Shown here one piece after another: positions 1 through 9,362 of a DNA stretch of 64,000 nucleotides. Numbering within the stretch: position 1 is the first letter of the stretch; the number at the start of each line of letters is the position of its first letter. Under the pieces are notes generated by a model. It was not told the DNA's origin and searched no databases. It saw only the letters and a list, made by a program, of their open reading frames with translations. The position numbers and the translations under genes are program-made. This DNA comes from Pseudomonadota bacterium (lineage in GTDB: Bacteria; Pseudomonadota; Alphaproteobacteria; Rhodospirillales; Magnetospirillaceae): NCBI GenBank assembly GCA_021781575.1, contig JAJXWP010000022.1:1-64000 (forward strand), read 5' to 3'.

Positions 1-104
1 TGAGGCGGCGGCCAAGGGCGCGGATGCGCCCGCCCGGCGAGGGTCAAAAACCAAGGCTAGTGCACTGACACAAACTGTATCTTCAGTTTGTGTCAGTGCG
101 CTAG
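1..104. repeat. Mosaic palindromic repeat, copy A (edge-truncated)
   Basis: Positions 1-37 match the reverse complement of the left part of the repeat at 62535-62579 (shared GAGGCGGCGGCCAAG and GCGGATGCGCCCGCCC). Positions 27-65 match 18055-18094 (shared GCGCCCGCCCGG, CAAAAACCAAGGC and AGTGCAC). It lies just past the 3' end of pyk and may continue left of the window. Confidence 0.6.
57..104 (-). terminator. Long hairpin downstream of pyk
   Basis: GCACTGACACAAACTG (62-77) and its exact complement (84-99) enclose a 6-nt loop. The flanking CTAG boxes extend the stem to 21 bp with one G-T pair. It begins 10 nt past the pyk stop. There is no T-run on the pyk strand, so a terminator or mRNA-end stabiliser role is inferred from position and stem strength only. 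Confidence 0.45.
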
Positions 105-113
105 GAGGTAACC

Positions 114-1535
<1,422 letters not shown>

Positions 1536-1797
1536 GACCTGCTGTCATCCTTTGCCATCTCGCTGCCGAGCATGCCTGTAGCGGCGTTGCTTCGCACCTT
1601 ATCGTTTTATTGCGCCTTCCAAGGGAAGTATATGGCACGGAAGTCATTGACGTTGGTCGGTGTAGGGACGTCGGCGTTAACGAAGGCGCGACTCTAGGGG
1701 CCTTGGGCGGATGCGTCAACCGGCGCAGGTTGTGCCGGATTGCGCGGCTCTGATAAGATTCCGGCGGCGGGCAACCAGTTCGGGGATGTGGGGAGTC

Positions 1798-2397
1798 ATG
1801 GGTTTTCGTATCGCCGCCGCTCTTTTCCTCGGTTTGGTGGCGGTTGAGCCGGCCTTCGCCGAAGGCGTGGGTGAGCAGATCGATGCCGCCCGCACCGCCT
1901 ATGCAAAAGGAGATAGCCTGCATGCCCTATCTGCCCTGCAGGCCGCCATCGCCGTCCTCAACAGCCGTCTCGCCGATCAGTTTTCCAAGGTGCTGCCTCC
2001 GGCCCCGGGCGGGTGGGATGCCGGATCGGTAGATGTTCAGTCGCTCGACACCATCGGCGGAGGGATCAGCCTGTCGAAGGGATACAGCAAGGGCGAGTCG
2101 ACCTTGAATGCCACGCTGATCGTCGACAACCCGGCGGTCGGCGCCTCGGCCGCCATGTTTCAGCCCACCTCGCAGGTGGACGGCCGGCCCGGATGGAGCC
2201 GCTTGCAACTGGCCAGCGAGGAAGCGCTGGTCCGTTACGACGGCGCCGCCCGCTCGGGCGAGATCCTGCTGCTGATCGGCGGACGAGTGCTGCTGCAGGT
2301 CGAGGGAACCGAGATCGCCAATCGTGACATTCTGGTCGACGCGGCCAAGGGCTGGAACATTGGGGCCATCCGCAAGCTTATTGCGCCAGGGCCCTGA
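1798..2397 (+). CDS. Secreted protein of unknown function
   Basis: I do not recognise a family. The ATG at 1798 is preferred because it opens a clean signal peptide, GFRIAAALFLGLVAVEPAFA, with cleavage before EGVGEQI, and has GGGAG just upstream; an in-frame start at 1711 would put 29 residues before it. The mature part of about 178 aa opens with a helical segment (DAARTAYAKGDSLHALSALQ, reminiscent of one TPR-like hairpin), then a mixed alpha/beta domain containing GGGISLSKGY and LLLIGGRVLLQVEG. A periplasmic place is inferred. The stop TGA is one base from the ATG of the next gene, so the two are probably co-transcribed. Confidence 0.7.
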   Translation: MGFRIAAALFLGLVAVEPAFAEGVGEQIDAARTAYAKGDSLHALSALQAAIAVLNSRLADQFSKVLPPAPGGWDAGSVDVQSLDTIGGGISLSKGYSKGESTLNATLIVDNPAVGASAAMFQPTSQVDGRPGWSRLQLASEEALVRYDGAARSGEILLLIGGRVLLQVEGTEIANRDILVDAAKGWNIGAIRKLIAPGP

Positions 2398-2398
2398 C

Positions 2399-2698
2399 AT
2401 GGCGGATGGGTTCGCCGATGCCGTCGGCATGGTGGCCGGCACGCTGACGACCGTGGCCTTCCTGCCGCAGGTGGTCAAGACATGGCGATCTCGCTCGACC
2501 GACGACATCTCTCTTGCCATGTTTCTCGCCTTTTGCGCCGGCGTGGCGTTGTGGCTGGTCTACGGACTGCTGGTCGGGGCCTGGCCAATTATTGCCGCCA
2601 ACACCGTGACGCTGGTTCTCGCCGGGCTGATCCTGGGCATGAAGGTCAGGCATCTGATCGATGAAAAAGGGCGGCGCCATGGAAGGCGCCGCCCCTGA
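2399..2698 (+). CDS. SemiSWEET-type sugar transporter (MtN3/PQ-loop)
   Basis: A 99-aa inner-membrane protein with three predicted helices and the PQ-loop signature FLPQVVKTWRSRSTDDIS in the first helix-loop. This is the half-size bacterial relative of SWEET sugar uniporters, which works as a dimer; the substrate cannot be read. The ATG at 2399 lies one base after the preceding stop, suggesting translational coupling. The C-terminal tail RRHGRRRP is encoded by the palindrome that serves as terminator of the opposing operon, so this tail may be shaped by the terminator rather than by protein function. Confidence 0.9.
   Translation: MADGFADAVGMVAGTLTTVAFLPQVVKTWRSRSTDDISLAMFLAFCAGVALWLVYGLLVGAWPIIAANTVTLVLAGLILGMKVRHLIDEKGRRHGRRRP
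2664..2694 (-). terminator. Rho-independent terminator of the korAB-ferritin operon, inside SemiSWEET codons
   Basis: GGGCGGCGCC (2669-2678) pairs perfectly with GGCGCCGCCC (2685-2694) over a 6-nt loop. On the minus strand the stem is followed by TTTTT (2668-2664). It sits 35 nt past the ferritin-like stop and inside the last codons of the convergent SemiSWEET gene. Confidence 0.8.
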
Positions 2699-2728
2699 AT
2701 ACCGGGCTGGATGGGATCCTGCCGGATT

Positions 2729-3232
2729 TCAGTCGGTAACCGCCGGCGGGTCGAAATCGACATCCCAATCCGCCTCAGGTTCCTTGACCGTCGCCGCCCA
2801 TTTTTCCAGCATCACCACGTGCTGGGCCTCTTCATCGGCGAACTGCTGGGCCAGTTTCTTGACCTCGGCGTCCGTCGCCTTGTAGGCAAGGTCGGCGTAG
2901 TATTGGTGACCCCGCCGCTCGTTGGCGAGGGCCAAGTGGATGCAATGGTACGGCGTCATGCGATAGTGAGTCCGCTCCACAGGAGCGGATTCCGGGCCTT
3001 CAGCCGCATGCCACTGGTATTCCCAAGGCTTCAGGTGGGGCAGATCGACGCCCTTGGCGGTTTCCTTCACCTCGGCCAGATGAAGACGGGAGAACTTAGC
3101 CAACTGTCTGAACAGATCGGCGACTTCCATGTTGTTGTGCACTTCCATGGCGTCGGCGAGTTCATCGTAGCGTTCCACCGCCTCGGCTTCCAGAGCGACG
3201 GCGTGGGCCAGGAAATTCGCCACTTCGGTCAT
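2729..3232 (-). CDS. Ferritin-like / rubrerythrin-type diiron protein
   Basis: A 167-aa all-helical protein of the ferritin-like superfamily. Metal-ligand style motifs are visible: ALEAEAVERYDEL (E near residue 18), LAKFSRLHLAEV (HxxE near 50), LANERRGHQYY (ExxxxH near 103) and FADEEAQHVVML (ExxxH near 133). This fits a four-helix diiron site as in rubrerythrin or bacterioferritin relatives; no rubredoxin CxxC domain is present. The start ATG overlaps the korB stop in an ATGA, so it is translationally coupled to an oxygen-sensitive ferredoxin oxidoreductase. A role in peroxide or iron protection of that enzyme is inference. Confidence 0.85.
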   Translation of the reverse strand: MTEVANFLAHAVALEAEAVERYDELADAMEVHNNMEVADLFRQLAKFSRLHLAEVKETAKGVDLPHLKPWEYQWHAAEGPESAPVERTHYRMTPYHCIHLALANERRGHQYYADLAYKATDAEVKKLAQQFADEEAQHVVMLEKWAATVKEPEADWDVDFDPPAVTD

Positions 3233-4059
3233 GATTCGAATTTCCTTTCCAAATCGGCGAAGCTCGCCGTGTTCTTGCCGATCGGCTGGAACGGCGCCCG
3301 ATTGCCCTGGAACAGAACACCCGTGGTGAAGCCGTCATCAGCCGCCATGCGATGCATGGCCTCCGCCATGATCTGCGCCGGGCTGGCATCGGCGGGATGG
3401 ACGATCGACTTCCATTCCCTCTGCTCCGGCCGATAGGTGACGCAGGGGCTCAGCACCTGGACGAACGAGAAGCCGGGGTGGTTGATCCCCTCGACAATCA
3501 GGCGGGCCACCTCGTTGGGGTTGCCGGCAAAACCGCGGGCAATGAAGTTGGCACCGGCCGCCAGGGCCAGGCGGCAGGGATCTACCGCAGAAATGCCCGT
3601 CCCTTCCGGCGTCAGCTTGCTCTTGCACCAGTCGGGCGCGGTGGTCGGCGAGGCTTGACCCTTGGTCATGCCGTACACCTCGTTGTCCATGACGATATAG
3701 GTCATGTCGACATTGCGGCGGCAGGCATGCATGAAGTGGTTGCCGCCGATCGACAGACCGTCTCCGTCGCCGCCGGCGGCGATGACGGTCAGGTCTGGGC
3801 GGGCCACTTTCACACCGGCCGCGATGGCGAGGGCTCGGCCGTGCACGCCGTGAAAGCCATACACGTTGGTGTAGGCGGGAATGCGCGACGAGCAACCGAT
3901 GCCCGAGATAAAGGCGATCTGCTCACGCGGCCGGCCAAGGTCGGCCAAGGCCCGGGTGACCGCCGACAGAACGGCATAGTCACCGCAGCCGGGGCACCAG
4001 ATGGGCTTGACGTCCGACTTGTAGTCGTTATGGGTGAGGGGGGCAGCTTGCACGTTCAT
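3229..4059 (-). CDS. korB: 2-oxoglutarate:ferredoxin oxidoreductase, beta subunit
   Basis: Thiamine-diphosphate subunit of the enzyme that interconverts 2-oxoglutarate and CoA with succinyl-CoA and CO2 using ferredoxin. Visible motifs are PIWCPGCGDYAVL at the N-terminus, GIGCSSRIPAY, the TPP/Mg motif GDGDGLSIGGNH near residue 97 and VMDNEVYGMTKGQ. The ATG at 4059 is chosen; a TTG at 4068 that overlaps the korA stop would add three residues. About 276 aa is normal for the short beta subunit. It lies between korA and a ferritin-like gene in one operon. The [4Fe-4S] ligand cysteines are consistent with CPGCG and the later conserved cysteine in LSPCVTYRP. Confidence 0.95.
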   Translation of the reverse strand: MNVQAAPLTHNDYKSDVKPIWCPGCGDYAVLSAVTRALADLGRPREQIAFISGIGCSSRIPAYTNVYGFHGVHGRALAIAAGVKVARPDLTVIAAGGDGDGLSIGGNHFMHACRRNVDMTYIVMDNEVYGMTKGQASPTTAPDWCKSKLTPEGTGISAVDPCRLALAAGANFIARGFAGNPNEVARLIVEGINHPGFSFVQVLSPCVTYRPEQREWKSIVHPADASPAQIMAEAMHRMAADDGFTTGVLFQGNRAPFQPIGKNTASFADLERKFES

Positions 4060-4064
4060 GGCGG

Positions 4065-5780
4065 TCAATTCCAGCTGGCAAGAATGGTTTCGATCTGGGC
4101 GGGGCGGATGGGCAGCGGGCCCGGACGGCTCAGCACCGACACCTGCGCCGGCAGGTCATAATGACCGCGCAGGAATTTGTGGAATTGCTGGCTGTGGGAC
4201 TGTTCGACCACCAGCAGCTTCTTCACACCCTTCAACGCCTCGGCCATCTTGGCCGGTTGTGCCGGGGCGATCAACCGTACGGAGATCAGCTTCGCCTTGA
4301 TGCCCTTGGCCTTGGCCCGCTGGATGGCCTCCTGCGCCGGGCCGGTGCCGGAACCCCAGGTCAGGACAGCGATCTCGCCTTCGCCCTCGACATCGGCCCA
4401 ATGCGCGCCATAGTCGAAGTTGTCGAGCTTGCGGGCCCGCTTGTCGAGTTGTGACTGGTGGTCGCTGGCCTGCGAAGACGGGGTGCCGCGTTCGTTATGC
4501 TCCAGGCCGTCGGCGACATACATGCAGCCGGGGGTGCCCGGAACGGCCATGGGGGATACGCCGCTGTTGGTCAGTGCATAGCGCTTGTAGCTCTCGGCCG
4601 AATCTTCGGCAACCAGGCGCTTGGCGACGAAGCCACTGTCTTCCGGCTTGGGGATGACGCAGCGGGCCTGGCCCATGGCCTGGTCCGACAAGACGATCGC
4701 TGGAGTTTGGAGCGATTCGGCCAGATACACCGCCCACTGGGTGGCAAACTGGCAGTCGGCGATGGAATTGGGCGCAACGACCAGATGGGGGGCGTCGCCG
4801 TGCAGCCCGTAGACCGCGATGTTGAGGTCCGACTGCTCGGACTTGGTGGGAATGCCGGTGGACGGGCCGCCGCGCATCACGTCGACGACCACCAGCGGGG
4901 TCTCGGAAGCGACGGCCAAGCCGATCGATTCGGTCATCAGAGCCAAGCCCGGGCCCGAGGTCGCGGTCAGCGAAGGCAAGCCGGCGAAAGACCCGCCGAT
5001 CACCATGTTGATGGAGGCCAGTTCGTCTTCGGCCTGGACCAGCACGCCGCCCACCTTGGGCAGATTGGGAGCCAGGTATTCCAGCACTTCGGTGCCGGGG
5101 GTGATCGGGTAGGCGGCAACGAACTTGATGCCGCCCTTCAGTGCGCCAAGGCCGGCCGCTTCATTGCCGCTGATGTTCCAGCGGGCGGCGCCGTCATGCT
5201 TGTGGGCCGGCAGCTTCGCCACCTCGGGCAATTCGGCAGCCGCTTCGGCACCAGCCTTAAGGCCGGCTGTCGCGGCGGCGAGCACTTCCTCGCCCTTGCG
5301 CCCCAACTGGGCCGTAAGCACGCCGAGAACGGCTTCCAGAGGCAGGCCGATCAGAGCGGCCGCTGCGCCGACGCCGACCATGTTGATGCGGCCGCCCGGA
5401 ATGGTGGCCGCGATCGTCTTCATCGGCAGTTCGGCGATGCGGGCGCCATAGACGCCGATGGCCTCGGGCACATCTCCCTGTTCGGGGTCGGCGATGATCA
5501 GGCTCTGAGCGGAGAGGGGAAGCTCGGCGGAGAACCGGTTGATATTGCCCCAGTCGAAGGCGACCAGGATGTCGTAATGATCGTCGAGGGAGGTCACAGG
5601 CTCGGTGGAGATGCGGAGCAGCGCGGCTGCCTCGCCGCCGCGGATCTGCGGTCCCATCGACCGGGTCATCAAACCATAGAATCCAGCCTTCGAAGCCGCA
5701 TCCAGCAGGATCTGACCCGCCGTCATCGCACCCGCGCCGCCACTGCCGGTCAACGCAATAGAAACAGAATGAAGCGCCAT
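4065..5780 (-). CDS. korA: 2-oxoglutarate:ferredoxin oxidoreductase, alpha subunit (gamma-alpha fusion)
   Basis: The large subunit fuses the gamma domain (residues 1-180, start ALHSVSIALTGSGGAGAMTA, with MGPQIRGGE) to the alpha pyrimidine-binding domain (AAYPITPGTEVLEYL near 215, EDELASINMVIGGSFAG, TSGPGLALMTE). The C-terminal domain II carries HNERGTPSS. The ATG at 5780 is preferred over an earlier one at 5864 because GGGAGG sits 3 nt upstream and the family begins here. 571 aa is normal. With korB it supports either the reductive TCA cycle or anaerobic 2-oxoglutarate oxidation; which one cannot be decided from this locus. About 320 bp of leader lies upstream. Confidence 0.95.
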   Translation of the reverse strand: MALHSVSIALTGSGGAGAMTAGQILLDAASKAGFYGLMTRSMGPQIRGGEAAALLRISTEPVTSLDDHYDILVAFDWGNINRFSAELPLSAQSLIIADPEQGDVPEAIGVYGARIAELPMKTIAATIPGGRINMVGVGAAAALIGLPLEAVLGVLTAQLGRKGEEVLAAATAGLKAGAEAAAELPEVAKLPAHKHDGAARWNISGNEAAGLGALKGGIKFVAAYPITPGTEVLEYLAPNLPKVGGVLVQAEDELASINMVIGGSFAGLPSLTATSGPGLALMTESIGLAVASETPLVVVDVMRGGPSTGIPTKSEQSDLNIAVYGLHGDAPHLVVAPNSIADCQFATQWAVYLAESLQTPAIVLSDQAMGQARCVIPKPEDSGFVAKRLVAEDSAESYKRYALTNSGVSPMAVPGTPGCMYVADGLEHNERGTPSSQASDHQSQLDKRARKLDNFDYGAHWADVEGEGEIAVLTWGSGTGPAQEAIQRAKAKGIKAKLISVRLIAPAQPAKMAEALKGVKKLLVVEQSHSQQFHKFLRGHYDLPAQVSVLSRPGPLPIRPAQIETILASWN

Positions 5781-6101
5781 TGCCTCCCTCACACCTGATA
5801 GATGGACCTCAGCCGCTCGTCGGCGAAGACCAAGGGGCGGCCCTCCGCTGGGACACGGCATCACGTACTAAAATTGTCGGATTGCCGCAGTCCGAGCAGG
5901 CTTGTTGCTTATGGACCCCGATGATCGATAAATCAAGGAATAACTAACTGCCGGCGTGACAGGCATGACAATTGGCATGCGGACACCGCCGCAAGGTCGC
6001 GGAGCTCGCGGCCTTTATGGTTGTTTGTCCGGGCTTCTACTGATTCCGTCACCTTCGTTGCCGAGGGACAAAATTTTTATTACGAATTTTCTTTTGGTAT
6101 T
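5781..6101. other. Intergenic region korA-rhlE
   Basis: No gene seen. It must hold the minus-strand korA promoter. Positions 6060-6110 are AT-rich (ATTTTTATTACGAATTTTC) just past the helicase stop; no clear hairpin was found there. Confidence 0.6.
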
Positions 6102-7712
6102 TTAATCGTCGGTTGAGAGGCCGCTGTCCGGTGTTTCACCGACGCTCTCCTCCCCGTTGGCCGGTTCGGTCGCGGCGATGGCCCCGCTCTCGGCGGCCAC
6201 CTTCGTCTTGCGGCTGCGTTTCTTTTTCGCCGCCCCATCCGGCGCCACGGCTGTCGTCGCCGCGGCCGTCGCCGTCTGCTTTTCAGCCGTTCCGGGCAGG
6301 TTCACCGCCTGCAGGATGAAGTCCGGTACATGGGAGCCGAAACCGACGACGTTGTCGGCATGGTGCATTTCGCCGATCCCATGGTCCTCGTGGCGCCAGC
6401 GATCCCGTCGGCCCCATTCCTTGCGGTCGCGACCGCCGCGTGGCGGCTCGCGGACCGCTGTTTCCGCCGCGGCGACTTTCCTTTCGCGCTCCGGCTTGCG
6501 TTGCCGCGGTTTTTCCCGCTCAGCGCCATGAGCCGAGCGGTCCTTGCCGCCGCGTCGGCGGGCCTTGCCTTCCAAGTCGACAGGTAGTTCCGGCAGGCCC
6601 TCGATGGGAAAGCGTGGAATGTCCTTGCCGATCAGTTTGACGATGGCGCCGAGGAACTTGCCGTCGTCGGGCGTGGCAATGGTGAATGCCCGGCCTTCCT
6701 TGCCGGCTCGGCCGGTGCGGCCGATCCGGTGAACGTAGTCTTCGGAATGGTGCGGGACATCGAAGTTGAAGACGTGGGACAGGTCGGAAATATCGAGTCC
6801 TCGAGCTGCCACGTCGGAGCATACCATCAACCGTACCGCGCCGGTCTTGAATCGCTCCAGGGTCTCGGTGCGGGCCGCCTGGGCCATGTCGCCATGCAGT
6901 TGCACCACGTCGAAACCGTGCTTGGACAGGGAGCGGTAGAGAATGTCCACATCCCGCTTGCGATTGCAGAAGACGAGGGCGTTCTTGACGTCTTCAATGC
7001 GGATGAGGTGGCGCAAGGCCTCACGCTTGTCGATTTCTTCGCAGACCACCAGGTACTGGGTCACGGTGGCGGCTGTGGAGGCCGGAGGCGCGACCGAAAT
7101 TTCCTTGGGATTCATCAGGAAGGCGTCGGCCAGGCGGCGGATTTCCGGCGCCATGGTGGCCGAAAAGAAGAGCGTCTGGCGGATCTTCGGCAAGAGCGAG
7201 ACGATGCGCTCGACATCGGGGATGAAACCCATGTCCAGCATGCGATCCGCCTCATCGATGACGAGGACCTTGACGTCGTTCAGCAGGATGCGCCCGCGCT
7301 CGAACAGGTCCATCAGACGGCCGGGTGTGGCGATCAGCACGTCGACGCCGCGATCCAGAAGCTTTTCCTGATCGGCGAAGCTTTCGCCGCCGATCAGCTT
7401 GGCCATGGAGAGCTTGTGGTACTTGCCGTACTTCTCGAAGTTCTCGGCCACCTGCGAAGCCAGTTCCCGTGTCGGCGCCAGAATCAGCGAGCGCGGCATG
7501 CGCGCCTTGGCCCGGCTGCCGGCCAGGATTTCGATCATCGGCAGGGTGAAGCCGGCCGTCTTGCCGGTTCCGGTCTGGGCGACACCCAGCACGTCGCGCC
7601 CCATCAGCACGACGGGAATCGCCTGTTCCTGTATGGGAGTGGGCTTGAGATACCCCGCTTCCTCCACGGCCTTAAGGAGTTCGGGGCCCAGGCCCAGATT
7701 GGCGAATGTCAT
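6102..7712 (-). CDS. rhlE: DEAD-box ATP-dependent RNA helicase, RhlE type
   Basis: Cytosolic RNA helicase that remodels RNA, commonly in ribosome assembly and mRNA decay. All core motifs are visible in order: Q motif PTPIQEQAIP, Walker A AQTGTGKT, PTRELA, DEAD box VIDEADRM, FFSATM, then in domain 2 CSDVAARGLDIS and HRIGRTGRAGK. The core ends near residue 380. A basic, low-complexity tail of about 155 aa (RRRGGKDRSAHG, KKKRSRKTK) follows and probably binds RNA. The ATG start has no clear Shine-Dalgarno; a good promoter is placed at 7814-7787. An RNA degradosome link with the nearby RNase E gene is plausible but inferred. Confidence 0.93.
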   Translation of the reverse strand: MTFANLGLGPELLKAVEEAGYLKPTPIQEQAIPVVLMGRDVLGVAQTGTGKTAGFTLPMIEILAGSRAKARMPRSLILAPTRELASQVAENFEKYGKYHKLSMAKLIGGESFADQEKLLDRGVDVLIATPGRLMDLFERGRILLNDVKVLVIDEADRMLDMGFIPDVERIVSLLPKIRQTLFFSATMAPEIRRLADAFLMNPKEISVAPPASTAATVTQYLVVCEEIDKREALRHLIRIEDVKNALVFCNRKRDVDILYRSLSKHGFDVVQLHGDMAQAARTETLERFKTGAVRLMVCSDVAARGLDISDLSHVFNFDVPHHSEDYVHRIGRTGRAGKEGRAFTIATPDDGKFLGAIVKLIGKDIPRFPIEGLPELPVDLEGKARRRGGKDRSAHGAEREKPRQRKPERERKVAAAETAVREPPRGGRDRKEWGRRDRWRHEDHGIGEMHHADNVVGFGSHVPDFILQAVNLPGTAEKQTATAAATTAVAPDGAAKKKRSRKTKVAAESGAIAATEPANGEESVGETPDSGLSTDD

Positions 7713-7786
7713 GCGTGTTTATGTCCGGATGCAACCGTGGCGACCACGGGGTCTAGTGTAAAGATCACAAGATGATGTGCAGGCGG

Positions 7787-7814
7787 ATAATAATAGGTCA
7801 AGCGGACCTGTCAA
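7787..7814 (-). promoter_or_regulatory. Sigma-70-type promoter of rhlE
   Basis: On the minus strand a perfect -35 TTGACA (7814-7809), 16-nt spacer and -10 TATTAT (7792-7787) lie 75-100 nt before the rhlE ATG. An inverted repeat AGGTC-N5-GACCT (7795-7809) lies between the boxes. Confidence 0.55.
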
Positions 7815-7910
7815 ATATATGGTTGGGTAGGCGTCTCGGGCTATGCGGCTTGGCTCGCCGTCGGGCCGCGGGTATGGTTGTGGCCGGCGCCGAATGGCAG
7901 GGAGGAATCA

Positions 7911-8453
7911 ATGCTGATGCGGTCCGACAGGTCTTGCCTGCTTATCGTCGATGTTCAGGAACGTTTGGCCCCGGTGATGAGCGACCCGCGCCGCGTCATC
8001 CATGGATGCAGCCTGCTGATGAAGGCGGCGCACCGCCTCGGTGTGCCGGTGGTGGTGTCGGAACAGTACCCCAAAGGGATCGGGCCGACCATCGTCGATT
8101 TGCGCGAATGGATGCCTCCGGAAGGGGCCTGCGCCAAGATGCATTTTTCTTGTGCCGATGACCCGGCGATCATGGAGCGGCTGAATGGCATTGGGCGCCC
8201 ACAACTGCTCCTCGCCGGTATCGAAGCCCATGTCTGTATCCTGCAGTCGGCGTTGGGACTGAAAGAGCAGGGCTTCGAGGTGTTCGTCGCGGCGGAGGCC
8301 TGTGCGTCTCGGCGCCCGGCCAGCGAAGAGTTGGCCTGGGCCCGATTGCGAGGTGCCGATATTCCTCTGGTCTCCCTTGAAATGGTTCTGTTCGAGTGGC
8401 TGCGCATCGCCGGAACGGCCGAATTCAAGGAACTCATCGCCCTGGTGAAATAG
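7911..8453 (+). CDS. Isochorismatase-like cysteine hydrolase
   Basis: A 180-aa member of the isochorismatase/nicotinamidase-like superfamily. The catalytic triad is visible: Asp in LLIVDVQERL (residue about 13), Lys in GACAKMHFSC (about 80) and Cys in GIEAHVCILQ (about 110), preceded by the usual cis-peptide region. The substrate is not predictable; close relatives are often annotated YcaC-like hydrolases. The ATG at 7911 is chosen because GGGAGG ends 6 nt upstream; an upstream TTG has no such site. It is followed, a few bases past the stop, by an alpha/beta hydrolase on the same strand, so the two form a probable operon. Confidence 0.88.
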   Translation: MLMRSDRSCLLIVDVQERLAPVMSDPRRVIHGCSLLMKAAHRLGVPVVVSEQYPKGIGPTIVDLREWMPPEGACAKMHFSCADDPAIMERLNGIGRPQLLLAGIEAHVCILQSALGLKEQGFEVFVAAEACASRRPASEELAWARLRGADIPLVSLEMVLFEWLRIAGTAEFKELIALVK

Positions 8454-8471
8454 GTGGCGGGATCGATCGAC

Positions 8472-9170
8472 ATGGAAAAGTGTCCCCTGGTGCTGTGTCC
8501 GGGCCTGTTGAACGACGCCGCGCTTTGGCGCCATCAGATCGAAGGTCTGGCTGAAACGGTGTCGCCGCTGGTGGCCGATCTTACCGTCGCCGACACCATC
8601 GCCGGGCTGGCCGAGGCGGTTCTCGCCGCGGCACCGCCGCGCTTCGCGTTGGCCGGGCTTTCCATGGGCGGGTATGTTTCGTTCGAGATTCTGCGCAGGG
8701 CGCCGGAGCGGGTCGAGCGCCTGGCCCTGTTCGACACCTCGGCCAGGCCGGATACCGCCGAGTCGCGCCAGCGCCGCCTGGATATGATCGACATCGCGCG
8801 GCGTGGCGGCTTCGCCAAGCTGCCGCTGCAGATCCTGGCTGGCCAATTGCATGCGGACAGCCTTCGGGACGAACGAATTGTCGGGGTCGCTCGGGCCATG
8901 GCGGAACGGATCGGTGCCGACGGATTCATCCGTCAGCAGACTGCCATCATGAGCCGCCCGGACAGCCGTGGCGACCTGGCGTCGATCAAGATCCCGACCC
9001 TTGTGGTGTGCGGGCGCCAGGACACTCTTACCACGCCCGACATCATGCGTGAGATTGCCGCCGGCATTCCGGGCGCCAAATTCGTCCTGGTCGACGGCGC
9101 GGGCCATCTGACCCCGCTGGAACAACCGCAAGCCGTCACCGCGCTGCTGCAGTACTGGTTGCAGATCTGA
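8472..9170 (+). CDS. Alpha/beta-fold hydrolase
   Basis: A 232-aa cytosolic serine hydrolase. The nucleophile elbow is GLSMGGYVS (Ser about 66), the acid is Asp in VCGRQDTLTTP and the base is His in DGAGHLTPLEQP near the C-terminus. The family includes esterases and ring-cleavage product hydrolases, and the substrate is unknown. A GTG at 8454, immediately after the previous stop, could be the true start and would add six residues; the ATG at 8472 has GGCGGGA at the longer end of usable spacing. Operon with the isochorismatase-like gene is likely. Confidence 0.85.
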   Translation: MEKCPLVLCPGLLNDAALWRHQIEGLAETVSPLVADLTVADTIAGLAEAVLAAAPPRFALAGLSMGGYVSFEILRRAPERVERLALFDTSARPDTAESRQRRLDMIDIARRGGFAKLPLQILAGQLHADSLRDERIVGVARAMAERIGADGFIRQQTAIMSRPDSRGDLASIKIPTLVVCGRQDTLTTPDIMREIAAGIPGAKFVLVDGAGHLTPLEQPQAVTALLQYWLQI

Positions 9171-9277
9171 GCGGGTGCTGGCGCTGCGCATTTTCCCCGC
9201 CCCCTTCAACCCGCACGGGCCGCAACCTGACTGCGGCGGGAGCGGGGTGACGTGTCTGGGCGGAGCGCCCGGGGTCA

Positions 9278-9306
9278 AGGCGCGGAAGCCAGCGGCTTCC
9301 GCGCCT
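9278..9306. terminator. Hairpin between convergent hydrolase and rne genes
   Basis: AGGCGCGGAAGCC (9278-9290) pairs perfectly with GGCTTCCGCGCCT (9294-9306) over a 3-nt loop. There is no T-run on either strand. Its place between convergent genes suggests a bidirectional terminator. Confidence 0.45.
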
Positions 9307-9362
9307 GACGAATGGTCCAGGCGGCGCTTGAGCGTCGCCGTCAGGATGGCCGCACATCCGCT

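Noticed and set aside
4458-5798. A 446-codon open frame opposite korA
   Set aside because: Antisense shadow; the korA reading is motif-rich and covers the whole stretch.
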